In this document: piece after piece, positions 28,991-37,585 of the stretch | How the letters are laid out: the number at the start of each line of letters is the position of its first letter | Position numbering within the stretch: the first letter of the stretch is position 1 | Assembly (NCBI RefSeq): GCF_033542235.1 | Contig: NZ_JAWRCU010000005.1 | Location: 62,001-126,000, forward strand | Length of the DNA stretch: 64,000 bases | Direction of reading: 5' to 3' | Source of the DNA: JAWRCU01 sp033542235 | GTDB taxonomy: Bacteria > Pseudomonadota > Alphaproteobacteria > Rhizobiales > Rhizobiaceae | Position numbers and translations under genes: made by a program | Notes under the pieces: model-generated | Seen by the model: the letters and a program-made list of their open reading frames with translations, nothing else | The model's database searches: none | What the model was told of the DNA's origin: nothing

Positions 28991-29449
28991 TCAGATCTCC
29001 AGCCGATGGGCAGCTTCGTGGATCGCTGCGCGGATGCGATGATAGGTGGCGCAGCGGCAAAGATTGCCGGTCATCGCTGAATCGATGTCGTCGTCAGTGG
29101 GTTTCGGCGTGTCTGTCAGCAGAGCCGTGGCCGACATGATCTGCCCGGACTGGCAATAGCCGCATTGCGGCACATCGAGCTCGATCCAAACGGCTTGCAC
29201 GGTTTCGGCGACCTTGCCCGACAGTCCTTCGATTGTGACTATCTTTGAGCCTTCCGCGTCGCCGACGGAAGTCTGGCATGAACGTATCGGCGTGCCGTCC
29301 ATGTGAACGGTGCAGGCGCCGCACTGCGCCATGCCGCAACCGAATTTGGTTCCGGTCAAGCCGATCACGTCGCGGATCGCCCAAAGCAGGGGCATGTCAG
29401 GGTCGACGTCGAGGGTTCGCGCCTCGCCGTTGAGGGTGAAAGCGGCCAT
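28991..29449 (-). CDS. iorA: Molybdenum hydroxylase [2Fe-2S] subunit, isoquinoline 1-oxidoreductase alpha-like
   Basis: A 152-residue iron-sulfur subunit with two [2Fe-2S] clusters: a plant-type ferredoxin cluster in GCGMAQCGACTVHMDG with a later Cys in RSCQTS, and an all-alpha C-terminal cluster in CGYCQSGQ and NLCRCATYHRI. It carries electrons from the Mo site of IorB to an outside acceptor. First gene of the iorAB pair. The 177 bases between it and the upstream reductase gene contain nothing recognisable. Confidence 0.95.
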   Translation of the reverse strand: MAAFTLNGEARTLDVDPDMPLLWAIRDVIGLTGTKFGCGMAQCGACTVHMDGTPIRSCQTSVGDAEGSKIVTIEGLSGKVAETVQAVWIELDVPQCGYCQSGQIMSATALLTDTPKPTDDDIDSAMTGNLCRCATYHRIRAAIHEAAHRLEI

Positions 29450-29626
29450 CTGCTTAGCTCTCCTTCATGATTAGCACCCCCGCGCCCACGCTTGGCTGCG
29501 AACGCATGGTACCAGCGCAAACCATTTGCGAACTTGGGCGTGCGCTGTGGCCCGGCAAGGCCGTTCGCGGGAACGTGAGACAATGTGCGGGAACTGTGAT
29601 CGGGCTCGGCCTGCAATAGGCCTCGC

Positions 29627-30391
29627 TTAAACCCCGTAGCGCTCCGTTCTTATCCGCTCCGCTGCGACGCCCGCAGCAATCAGCGCGTCAGAGGCTGCGC
29701 TGACGAAGGCATTCGCGCCGCAGACATAGGCGAGGGCAGGGCGCCGGGGCAGCGTCGACAGGGTGCGTTCGATCATCGCCGGGTCTATACGACGCCCGAA
29801 ATCCTTGCGCCGCTTCGGCGCCTCACGGGTAAGCGTCAGGATCAAGTCGAAGCCGTCGCGTAGATCATCGAGCGCGAGCAGCTCTTCGCGAAAGATGACC
29901 TCGTTCCATTCGCGGGAAGAGTAGAGCAGCGCAAGCCGCACCTGCGACCCGCTGGCGTGGCGATGGCGAACCATGCTCATAAGGGGCACGACGCCCGAGC
30001 CGCCGCCGATCAGCACCAGCGGTCCGGACTGGTCGACGCTCCAGACGAAATGCCCTCCGAGCGGCCCTTTGATCTCGATCTCGTCGCCAATGGCGGCCAC
30101 ATCGTGGAAGAAGGGCGACACTTCGCCATTTTCGAGCTTCTCGATGGTCAGCTCGATCTCCTCGCCGGCTTCCGGCGCGGAGGCAATCGAATAACTGCGT
30201 TGGGCGGTATAGCCGTCCGGCGCGGTCAGCCGCACATCGACATGCTGGCCGGCGCGATAGGCGAAGGGTTGGCTGGGCAGGAAGCGGAAGCTCATTACGC
30301 GGGGCGTGAGCCGGGTAATGCCGGTTATCGTCGCCGGCTGCCAGCGCGCCGGCCGCCCATAAGCAGGCTCCGGCGTTGAGATATCAGTCAT
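29627..30391 (-). CDS. Ferredoxin/flavodoxin reductase-type FAD/NAD(P)H oxidoreductase
   Basis: A 254-residue reductase of the ferredoxin-NADP reductase superfamily. The FAD-binding barrel has RSYSIASAPE (FAD motif RxYS). The nucleotide domain has LIGGGSGVVPLMSMVRH and the C-terminal YVCGANAFVSAA. Its start overlaps the 3' end of the sulfite-oxidase-fold gene by 8 bases, so the pair probably form an electron-transfer couple. No extra [2Fe-2S] domain is present. No signal peptide is seen, so it is cytoplasmic. Confidence 0.9.
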   Translation of the reverse strand: MTDISTPEPAYGRPARWQPATITGITRLTPRVMSFRFLPSQPFAYRAGQHVDVRLTAPDGYTAQRSYSIASAPEAGEEIELTIEKLENGEVSPFFHDVAAIGDEIEIKGPLGGHFVWSVDQSGPLVLIGGGSGVVPLMSMVRHRHASGSQVRLALLYSSREWNEVIFREELLALDDLRDGFDLILTLTREAPKRRKDFGRRIDPAMIERTLSTLPRRPALAYVCGANAFVSAASDALIAAGVAAERIRTERYGV

Positions 30392-30989
30392 CCGTGTAGC
30401 GCTGTTCGCGCCATGGGTCGCCATAAGCGTGGTAGCCGCGCAGTTCCCAGAAGCCGAGCGTGTCGGTGTCGGTGAACTGTAAGCCGTTGATCCACTTGGC
30501 CGACTTCCAGAAATAGAGGTGCGGCACGAGCAGCCGCGCAGGCCCGCCATGGTCCGCCGGAATCGGTTTGCCCTCATATTTCAGCGCGACCATCGCTTTG
30601 CCGCCCGTGAGGTCTGCAGTCGGCACGTTGGTGGTGTAGCCGTCATAGGAATGCGCGAGCGTGAAGCCGGTCGGCGCCTCGATGCCGGCCGCGGCTAGAA
30701 TGTCGTCGACCAGCACGCCCTCCCAGGCTGTTTCGAACTTCGACCATGCCGTCACGCAGTGGATGTCGCGGGTCATCTTCGATTGGGGCAACGCATTGAA
30801 CTCGGCCCACGACCACTCCGCCACCGGTTTGGCGCGAACCTTCAACGTGAACTTCCAGCCGGCGGTGTCGACGCGCGGCGTTGGACCCGCCGAGAGGACG
30901 GGGAAATCCTCGGTCAGAAACTGTCCAGGCGGCAGCCGGCCAGAAACGTCCGCAGAAGGGCGGCGACCTCCAAATCCGCGAGTGACCAT
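30384..30989 (-). CDS. Soluble molybdopterin oxidoreductase of the sulfite-oxidase fold
   Basis: A 201-residue protein comprising essentially only the oxidoreductase molybdopterin domain. The cofactor-ligand Cys is in DIHCVTAWSKFETAWEG, followed by GGPARLLVPHLYFWKSAKW and LGFWELRGYHAYGDPW. It has no Tat signal or membrane segment, unlike its paralogue at 14633-15424. AAGGAG about 6 bases upstream favours the second of two adjacent ATGs (30989). It overlaps the FAD reductase gene, which suggests NAD(P)H-linked chemistry. The substrate is unknown. Confidence 0.88.
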   Translation of the reverse strand: MVTRGFGGRRPSADVSGRLPPGQFLTEDFPVLSAGPTPRVDTAGWKFTLKVRAKPVAEWSWAEFNALPQSKMTRDIHCVTAWSKFETAWEGVLVDDILAAAGIEAPTGFTLAHSYDGYTTNVPTADLTGGKAMVALKYEGKPIPADHGGPARLLVPHLYFWKSAKWINGLQFTDTDTLGFWELRGYHAYGDPWREQRYTDD

Positions 30990-31060
30990 CATGCGCTCCT
31001 TCTCAGTCGCAGCATCAACCTAGTGTCATTAGCTGTGCACTGCCAACGGCGCGAGTCAAA

Positions 31061-31942
31061 CTATGGCACTACGGGCTCGGCTTCGCGCGAAGGCCTGACC
31101 TGCAGGTTGAGGAGATTGCCGGCAAGTATCAGAATCGCGCCCGCAGCTGTCCATATGTCGATCTGTTCCTGGTACAGGAGCCAGCCGATCAGTGCCGAAA
31201 GCGGCACGCGCAGGAAATCGATCGGCGAGACGAGGGTTGCGTCGGCATGAGCCAGCGCCTGCGCCAGGCAGTAATGCGAGAAGGTGCCGGTGAAGGCGAT
31301 CAGCAGGATCCAGAGCCAGAGCCCTGCCGGAGGTGTCTGCCACACATACATGGCCGGCAGGAGCCCGATTGCCGACTGGATGATCAGCATCCAGAAAATG
31401 ATCCTGACGACATTGTCGGTGCGTGTCAGCGACTTCACCATGACGAGCGAAATGCCGAAGGCCACTGCCGCGCCGAGCACGATCACATGTCCGGGTTGGA
31501 CAGTCGTGAGCCCCGGCCGCACGATGATGACGATACCGATCAACCCGAGCAGGATCGCCGTCAGTCTCGGCCGCGTCAGCTTCTCATCGAGGAAAAAGAC
31601 CGCAAGCAGTGCCGTCCAGATCGGAGTCGTGAACTCGATCGAGATCAGCTGGGCGAGGGGGATCATGGTGAGGGCATAGAGCCAGGCGAACTGGCCGGCA
31701 TAGTGGGCGGCGTTGCGGCCGATATGCAGCCACGGACGCCGCGTGCGCATGGCGGCGAAGCCGCCGGCCAGAAAGACCAGCGGCAGCAGCATCACGAAGC
31801 CGATCACCGAGCGCATCTCCATAACCTGGAAGACGTCCAGCACCGACGTTGTGGCGCGGCCCGCGACGGACATCACGAGAAACGAGGTGATCGACCCACC
31901 CATCCACAGCGCGGCTTTGAGATTAGATGGTTCCCGATCCAT
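31061..31942 (-). CDS. DMT-superfamily transporter with two EamA domains
   Basis: A 293-residue inner-membrane protein with about ten hydrophobic segments in two EamA repeats. The first repeat contains FQVMEMRSVIGF and YALTMIPLAQLISIEFTTPIW; the second contains HADATLVSPIDFLRVPLSALIGW. Such proteins export amino acids or other metabolites. The substrate is unknown. The start at MDREPSN (31942) is preferred over a longer frame. It stands alone between the molybdoenzyme pair and dinB. Confidence 0.88.
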   Translation of the reverse strand: MDREPSNLKAALWMGGSITSFLVMSVAGRATTSVLDVFQVMEMRSVIGFVMLLPLVFLAGGFAAMRTRRPWLHIGRNAAHYAGQFAWLYALTMIPLAQLISIEFTTPIWTALLAVFFLDEKLTRPRLTAILLGLIGIVIIVRPGLTTVQPGHVIVLGAAVAFGISLVMVKSLTRTDNVVRIIFWMLIIQSAIGLLPAMYVWQTPPAGLWLWILLIAFTGTFSHYCLAQALAHADATLVSPIDFLRVPLSALIGWLLYQEQIDIWTAAGAILILAGNLLNLQVRPSREAEPVVP

Positions 31943-32054
31943 ATCGCGCTCTGTCGCAGGTGGCTGCCACTGCCGCAATTGCTAGTCCACGCATTCGACT
32001 GGGCCAGATGAGGGCTATGCCGACGAGGACGGCGCTACTGCGGAACAGCGCGGT

Positions 32055-33383
32055 CTATTCTTCGACAGGTTCAGGCGGTTGTGTGCTGCCGCCTTTGCCG
32101 AAGGTGTAGCCGGTCTCGACGGCCTTGCGCCCATACTTCTCGCGCAGGACATCGATCGCTCCTTCGGCAGCTGCGCGCTTGCGCGACGTCTCGTCGACGA
32201 GGTCGGGCGGATCGGCTTTGCCGCCATCGGTCAAATCGCTGACGCCGATGCCGAGCAGCCGGTAGTAGGTGCCGTTGGTTTCCTTTTCGAGCAGATGCAG
32301 CCCGGTCTGGAAAATGCGGTCGGCGAGCCTCGTCGGGCTGCCGAGTTGACGGTTTCGCGTACGGATCTTGAAGTCCTGCGTCTTGAGCTTGAGCACGATT
32401 GTTCGACCGGCAAGGCCGGATTTCTTCAGCCTCGTCGATACCTTCTCGGAAAGGCCGCGTAATATCGGCACCAGATCGGCGCCCGACGCGAGGTCGGTGT
32501 CGAACGTGGTTTCCGCCGAGATGCTCTTGGTGTCGCGGTCCGGATCGACCTCGCGGTCGTCTTGGCCGCGGGACAGGTGATAGAGGCGGCCGCCCATTGC
32601 CCCGTAGCGGCGCAGCAACTCGCCATGTTCCATCCGCTGCAGCTGCCCGATCGTGCGAATGCCGTCCGATTCGAGCGTCGTGGCGAACGCCTTGCCGACG
32701 CCCCAGATCAGCGTGACCGGCTGGCCGGCGAGAAAGCTCGGTGCCTCGGCCTCGCCGATCACCGAAAAGCCGCGCGGTTTCATCATGTCCGATGCAACCT
32801 TCGCAAGAAATTTGCAGTAGGAAAGCCCGACCGAGACTGTGATGCCGATCTTGCGCTCGACGTCTTGGGCGAATTCCGCAAGCACCAGCGCGGGCGGACG
32901 CTTGTGCAGGCGTTCCGTCCCGGCAAGGTCGAGGAATGCCTCGTCTATGGAGAGCGGTTCCACCAGTGGAGTCAAAGCCTGCATCATGGCGCGCACCTCG
33001 CGTCCGACACGGACATATTTCTCCATGTCCGGCTGGATTACGACTGCGTCGGGGCAGGCCTCGAGCGCCTTGAACATGGGCATCGCCGAGCGCACGCCCC
33101 GGATGCGTGCGATGTAGCAGGCCGTCGAGACGACGCCGCGTTTGCCGCCGCCGACGATGACCGGCTTGTCCCTCAGCTCGGGATTGTCGCGCTTCTCGAT
33201 CGACGCATAGAAGGCGTCGCAGTCGATATGGGCAAGGTGCAGCTTGCCGAGCTCCGCATGCCGGGTGAGGCGCGGGCTGCCGCAGGCTTCGCAACGTGAA
33301 CCGGCACGGCTCTGCACCTTACGGCAGTCCCTGCAGAAACCGTGCGTCAGATCGTTGACAGATGCATGCATCGATGCGAACAT
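32055..33383 (-). CDS. dinB: DNA polymerase IV (Y family) with an N-terminal zinc ribbon
   Basis: A 442-residue error-prone translesion polymerase. Palm motifs are HIDCDAFYASIEK and SIDEAFLDLAG, followed by VSVGLSYCKFLAKVASD, a helix-hairpin-helix with WGVGKAFA, and the little-finger domain. An N-terminal CRDC...CEAC pair of CxxC motifs precedes the palm and looks like a small zinc ribbon, an extension not found in E. coli DinB. ATG 33383 is preferred because GGATG lies about 9 bases upstream; ATG 33371 is possible. It faces away from the acetyltransferase gene. No LexA box was identified by eye. Confidence 0.94.
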   Translation of the reverse strand: MFASMHASVNDLTHGFCRDCRKVQSRAGSRCEACGSPRLTRHAELGKLHLAHIDCDAFYASIEKRDNPELRDKPVIVGGGKRGVVSTACYIARIRGVRSAMPMFKALEACPDAVVIQPDMEKYVRVGREVRAMMQALTPLVEPLSIDEAFLDLAGTERLHKRPPALVLAEFAQDVERKIGITVSVGLSYCKFLAKVASDMMKPRGFSVIGEAEAPSFLAGQPVTLIWGVGKAFATTLESDGIRTIGQLQRMEHGELLRRYGAMGGRLYHLSRGQDDREVDPDRDTKSISAETTFDTDLASGADLVPILRGLSEKVSTRLKKSGLAGRTIVLKLKTQDFKIRTRNRQLGSPTRLADRIFQTGLHLLEKETNGTYYRLLGIGVSDLTDGGKADPPDLVDETSRKRAAAEGAIDVLREKYGRKAVETGYTFGKGGSTQPPEPVEE

Positions 33384-33454
33384 AAAGAGAACATCCAAAA
33401 TCGTATTCCAGCGCCACGGCGCTGGCAATCGCGCTACCTGAAGAGGGTTGTACG

Positions 33455-34039
33455 ATGACACATGAGATCGTCCCTCTGACGCCGGATTTTTGGCCGGTTT
33501 TCGAAGAGCTCTTCGGTAAGCAAGGGGCCTGCTATGGCTGCTGGTGCACCTATTTCCGCCTGCCGCCGGCGGCGCGGCGCGACAGCAACCGCGAACGCAA
33601 CAAGGATCATATCAAGGCGCGTATCGATAAAGGTCCGCCGCCCGGATTGCTCGCCATTCGCGACGGCATTGCCGAAGGCTGGATGCAGATCGGCCCGCGA
33701 TTCGATGTGCCGGAGTTCAACAACAAGGGCCGTGCCTCGGCGCCGCTCGACCCTGCCGACGCGTCCGACCCCACCGTTTGGGCGATCTCATGCTTCTTCG
33801 TGAAGACCAAGGCACGGGGGCAGGGGCTGACTCATCGCTTGGTCGCCAGCGGCATCGATCACGCCCGCCGCAACGGCGCGCGCCTGCTCGAAGCCTGCCC
33901 GATCGACCAGTCGCGCGATTCGCGCTCGCTCGGCCTCTATGTCGGCTCGACGCGGGTCTTCGAGAAAGCCGGCTTCAAGCCGGCAACGCGGCGCAAGCCT
34001 GGCCGGCCGCTGATGAGGCTGGAACTACCGGAACTATAG
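33455..34039 (+). CDS. GNAT family N-acetyltransferase
   Basis: A 194-residue acetyl-CoA-dependent transferase. The GNAT core shows WAISCFFVKTKARGQGLTHRLV, matching the acetyl-CoA motif R/Q-x-x-G-x-G/A, and a C-terminal RVFEKAGFKPA. The N-terminal ACYGCWCTYFRLPP with clustered cysteines recurs in a bacterial GNAT subgroup of unknown substrate. AGAGGG lies upstream of the ATG. It is monocistronic and divergent from dinB. Confidence 0.87.
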   Translation: MTHEIVPLTPDFWPVFEELFGKQGACYGCWCTYFRLPPAARRDSNRERNKDHIKARIDKGPPPGLLAIRDGIAEGWMQIGPRFDVPEFNNKGRASAPLDPADASDPTVWAISCFFVKTKARGQGLTHRLVASGIDHARRNGARLLEACPIDQSRDSRSLGLYVGSTRVFEKAGFKPATRRKPGRPLMRLELPEL

Positions 34040-34143
34040 GTCAGGATGTGGGGCGATCGACAATGCGGGAACCCGCGTTCTGCTGCAGCTATATGTCGAG
34101 CGCAGGTCGGCTGAACTTTTGCTTCTCTGAGCTACGCAAGTTT

Positions 34144-34683
34144 TCAAAAGTAAGTTCGGATGAGGCCGGCAAGAAGGCCGAATCCGAAGTCTCCGAACAT
34201 CAGAAGCATCCAGGCCCAGACAAACGCCGACGTGAAATTCGCCAGCTGAAAGCTCCAATAGGGCATTTCCGCAATTCCGGCGATAAGGGGAACCGAAGCC
34301 CGCAGCGGTCCGAAGAAGCGGCCGATGAAAATGCCGGGCATTCCCCATCTGCTCATGAACCGATGGCCTCGAGGCAGGAGATCGGGCCGGCGCGACAGCG
34401 GCCAGACCGTGGCGATTGAGGCCTTGAATCTGTAGCCGATCCAATAGGAAACCCAGTCGCCGAGAGCGGCGCCAACTGCGCCTGCAATCCAGACCGGCCA
34501 GAACGAAATGCCGCTTGCCCCCATCAGTGCACCGATCCCGACCAATGCGCTCCAGGCCGGAATGAGAAGGGAAAAGAAGACGATCGACTCCAGGAAGGCG
34601 AGCACAAAAACGACAGGGGCAGCCCAGGCATGCTGTGCACGCACGAAGTCGATGACAAGCTGCACGTAGTGTTCAACTGACAT
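34144..34683 (-). CDS. DedA family inner-membrane protein
   Basis: A 179-residue protein with four or five membrane segments and the DedA/SNARE-associated pattern: FLESIVFFSLLIPAWS near the N-terminus, GAALGDWVSYWIGYRF, and the basic motif FIGRFFGPLRASVPLIAG. DedA proteins flip phospholipids or undecaprenyl phosphate. An undecaprenyl diphosphatase gene lies less than 1 kb away, which is suggestive only. It converges on the acetyltransferase gene. The 276 bases upstream (34684-34959) contain nothing clear. Confidence 0.9.
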   Translation of the reverse strand: MSVEHYVQLVIDFVRAQHAWAAPVVFVLAFLESIVFFSLLIPAWSALVGIGALMGASGISFWPVWIAGAVGAALGDWVSYWIGYRFKASIATVWPLSRRPDLLPRGHRFMSRWGMPGIFIGRFFGPLRASVPLIAGIAEMPYWSFQLANFTSAFVWAWMLLMFGDFGFGLLAGLIRTYF

Positions 34684-34959
34684 GAGTGGTTCCGGTTATC
34701 GCATTGGGTTCAGCACGCATGTTGGTGTTCGCCAGAAGACAGGTGTCAGGATGGCGGCCGGCTGAAAGCCTCGGTCTTTGGCTGAGGGTCGTCAGCAATT
34801 GTGGGTCGGTTGGCCTGTGTCATCGCGTTGCACCTATTTGATGGCGGCCGGTCTGCCTATGCTCCCGATCGACGCATCAACCCGCCCTACAAGGCGCGCA
34901 GGCTGCGACGAGCCAGCTCCGGCTTTCCGAGGGTGAGATTTGCGTTCATATTGCCATGC

Positions 34960-35577
34960 ATGAAGCTGCTGTTCCTGCGCGCCGGCGTGGCTGCGGCATG
35001 CGCAAGTGCGGTCATCTTGCTGTTCCTGTTTACGACAGGAGCTGAGTGTGGCGACTTGCAAACGGGCATCGCTTACGCTGGAATTTACGCTCTTTCGGAT
35101 GAACTCGGCGGGTTCAAGCTGATATCTGCCGCGGGAACTGGAACGAGATCCGATCCCTTGTCGGTGACTGTCGAATTGGAGTCGGCCAGCCCGGTGACCT
35201 TGACCATCCGCTCGCTGGTTCCGGTGCGTCTCATTCCCGGCGATGCTATGCAGTCGATCTACTTTCGCGTTTCAGCGCTCAACAACAGCGCGCTCGCGTG
35301 GATCGAATTTGAGTTCGAACTGCAGTCCCGCCGTGGCGAACCAAGTGATTTCGGGGACGGGCTGTCCTTTGACCAGACGCAGTCAGCAGGACCGGAAGCG
35401 ATTTCCTCCGACGGCTTTGCGAAGTTCACCCGCGAGTTCGAGCCGTATGATCGGCTACGCTTTCATCACGGCAAGGTCGACCCGCTGGAAACGGTCAGCT
35501 TCTCGTTTCTGGTTACGGATTTCATGCCGAAACACGTGTTCTATCTCGTTCTCGATCCGCGGATTCCCTCATCTTGA
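34960..35577 (+). CDS. Secreted protein of unknown function
   Basis: A 205-residue protein. The N-terminus MKLLFLRAGVAAACASAVILLFLF is a signal peptide or anchor, with cleavage possible near TTGAECGD. The rest is beta-rich without a family I recognise; visible blocks are VTVELESASPVTLTIRSLVP, ALAWIEFEFELQSRRGEPSDFGDG and DPLETVSFSFLVTDFMPKHV. An upstream in-frame extension to 34801 is possible but lacks a signal. It converges on uppP with 17 bases between the stops. Confidence 0.6.
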   Translation: MKLLFLRAGVAAACASAVILLFLFTTGAECGDLQTGIAYAGIYALSDELGGFKLISAAGTGTRSDPLSVTVELESASPVTLTIRSLVPVRLIPGDAMQSIYFRVSALNNSALAWIEFEFELQSRRGEPSDFGDGLSFDQTQSAGPEAISSDGFAKFTREFEPYDRLRFHHGKVDPLETVSFSFLVTDFMPKHVFYLVLDPRIPSS

Positions 35578-35594
35578 TTAGCTTGATCAGCGCG

Positions 35595-36467
35595 TTACTG
35601 GAAGGTGCCATTGAAGGCCGCCCAGATGAGCACGACGCCGAGCAGGATCCGGTAGATCACAAAAGGCCAGGCGGAGAAGCGCTCGAGGATGCGCATCAGG
35701 CCCCAAATCGCGACCAGGGCCGAGAGGCTGGCGGTAATGAGCCCGATGGCCAGTACCCCCCACCCGTGCATGTCTAGTCCAGCATGCCGGAGCTCATAGA
35801 GTTCCTTGAGGCCGGCAAGTGCGATTGCCGGCAGGCCGAGAAGAAAGGAATAGCGTGCCGCATCCTCGCGCTTCAAGCCGAGAAAAAGCGCCGCCGTCAA
35901 GGTCGAGCCAGACCGCGATACGCCGGGGATGAGAGCGCCTATTTGGGCGAGCCCAACAATAAGCGCGTCACGCAGCCTGACCTCCTTTAGAATTCGGCGA
36001 TGGCGGGAGGCGAGTTCCGCCCAGGCAAGAAGGAGGCCCATGACGACGCAAGCAATCCCGATCACACCGATGCCGCGCAGTGGCGACCCACATGCATTCA
36101 GTGTCCGCGATAGCAGCATGCCGGCTATGGCAATCGGGATGGTGGCGATGACAATGCCGACGGCGAAACGAAATTCGAACGAGTCGACGTCGCCCTTTAC
36201 GGCCGAGGCAATCGCTCCAAAGGTGACGTCCCTTACGTCCTGCCAGAAATAGCTGACCACCGCGGCAAGCGCGGCAAGTTGCATGGCAGCGGAGAAGGCC
36301 GAGCCCGGGTCCTGCCAGCCGAGAAAGGCCGGCACGATGCGCATATGGGCCGTCGAAGAGATCGGAAGGAGTTCCGTGATTCCTTGCAGGATCCCGAGAA
36401 GTGCCACTTTGCCGTAGCCGAGCGCCACGAATCCGGTGTCGAGACCATTCGTGCAAGCAGCAGCCAT
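35595..36467 (-). CDS. uppP: Undecaprenyl-diphosphate phosphatase
   Basis: A 290-residue integral membrane enzyme of the UppP/BacA family that regenerates the undecaprenyl phosphate lipid carrier for peptidoglycan and polysaccharide synthesis. The two catalytic blocks are present: GILQGITELLPISSTAHM near the N-terminus and GALIPGVSRSGSTLTAAL. About eight membrane segments are predicted. AAGGA just upstream supports ATG 36467. It may confer some bacitracin tolerance, as family members do. Confidence 0.93.
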   Translation of the reverse strand: MAAACTNGLDTGFVALGYGKVALLGILQGITELLPISSTAHMRIVPAFLGWQDPGSAFSAAMQLAALAAVVSYFWQDVRDVTFGAIASAVKGDVDSFEFRFAVGIVIATIPIAIAGMLLSRTLNACGSPLRGIGVIGIACVVMGLLLAWAELASRHRRILKEVRLRDALIVGLAQIGALIPGVSRSGSTLTAALFLGLKREDAARYSFLLGLPAIALAGLKELYELRHAGLDMHGWGVLAIGLITASLSALVAIWGLMRILERFSAWPFVIYRILLGVVLIWAAFNGTFQ

Positions 36468-36925
36468 GCGAGGGGTTCCTTTCGCTAGCCGCGATTTCCC
36501 GCAAGCACCCATAGAGCATGTTAGTGTGACGGATTTGAGGATATCCGCGCTACCTGGCGCGATCGCTCCAGTCTCGGGACGGACCGGATGGAGCATCCAT
36601 TGGACGCTCCTTTCGAACTGAATTCCAAGTGCGATCGTCGCTGCTTCTTGCCCCGAATCAGGCCGGCGGCGGGCGATCGAGCCGCCCGCTGCCTAAGCGC
36701 AAGCTTACTTGCCCACGCAGGTGGTTGCCGTCTCCGGGGTGCAGACGTCAAGGCCGGTACAGGCCCGATCGCTCTGAGCATAGACCCAGCCGAGGGCCGC
36801 GCTAGGCAGTTTCCTGCCCTATGCTCTCGTGATCGGAAGCGAGGAGCTTACGCCAGATGCGGGCTTGGCACCTTCTATATCGAAGTGACATCGATCCGAA
36901 TGCTCGCAGCCATTGAGTTCATGCC
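36468..36925. other. 458-base gap with a possible decayed small Cys-containing gene
   Basis: No complete gene is visible. On the minus strand a frame ending in TAA at 36705-36707 reads AALGWVYAQSDRACTGLDVC then TPETATTCVGK, with three Cys residues, but a TAG lies 12 codons further upstream and no ATG or GTG starts it. It resembles the tail of a small secreted Cys-containing protein whose signal peptide was lost. A GC-rich inverted repeat (about 36664-36690) just beyond its stop would suit a terminator. The rest of the gap shows no structure I can name. Confidence 0.35.
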
Positions 36926-37585
36926 TCAGGCAGGCCAGATGGACTGCAGTTTCTCGCCCGAGAGGATACGGTCTCGAGCAGCGGCCTCATGCCGGCCGAG
37001 AGTGTCGGCGGCATCGGCTACGTCCTTGACGCGCTCCTTGGGGATCACCACCACGCCATCGATGTCACCAAAAATGACGTCGCCCGGGCGCACCACAGCG
37101 CGGCCTATGGTGAGGGGTACCTGGGACTGCTTGGGCTCCTTCTTGCCGGTGACGCCCACCGGGCTCGCTGAGCTGCCGAACAGTGCGTAGCCGAGGGCCC
37201 TGACCTGCGCGAGGTCGCGGACCGTGCCATGAACGACCGTCGCAGCTACACCACGAGTCTTGGCGCCAGAGCTCATCAGTTCACCCGAGCACGAGCCTGG
37301 TGCGCAGGAGGCGTCGCAGACGAGAACGCCGCCCTTTGGAGCATTGTCGATTGCGTTGTGATAGACGTCCTGCGGCTCACCCTTGCGGTCGGATTGCTCG
37401 AAGAGGACGGTGACGGCAGGGCCGCAGACCACCTGTCCCGGTTCAAGCGCACCAAGCAGCGAGATCCCATCGAGATGGCCCCAAAGTCCGAGGCTCTCCA
37501 TGCTGTCATGCACGTCACCCGAGTACCACTTCTTGAGCCGCTCGATGGACGCCCAGTCGGTATCGGAATAGTCGAACTTAATCAT
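36926..37585 (-). CDS. RraA-like / HMG-type aldolase family protein
   Basis: A 219-residue protein of the RraA/4-hydroxy-4-methyl-2-oxoglutarate aldolase superfamily. Signature blocks are VVCGPAVTVLFEQ, GVLVCDASC, the metal/substrate segment HGTVRDLAQVRALGYALFG, and GDVIFGDIDGVVVIP. In this context it is more likely a pyruvate- or oxaloacetate-releasing aldolase or decarboxylase than an RNase E regulator. Its start overlaps the GntR gene by 8 bases, placing it in the same transcript opposite the ABC importer operon. Confidence 0.85.
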   Translation of the reverse strand: MIKFDYSDTDWASIERLKKWYSGDVHDSMESLGLWGHLDGISLLGALEPGQVVCGPAVTVLFEQSDRKGEPQDVYHNAIDNAPKGGVLVCDASCAPGSCSGELMSSGAKTRGVAATVVHGTVRDLAQVRALGYALFGSSASPVGVTGKKEPKQSQVPLTIGRAVVRPGDVIFGDIDGVVVIPKERVKDVADAADTLGRHEAAARDRILSGEKLQSIWPA

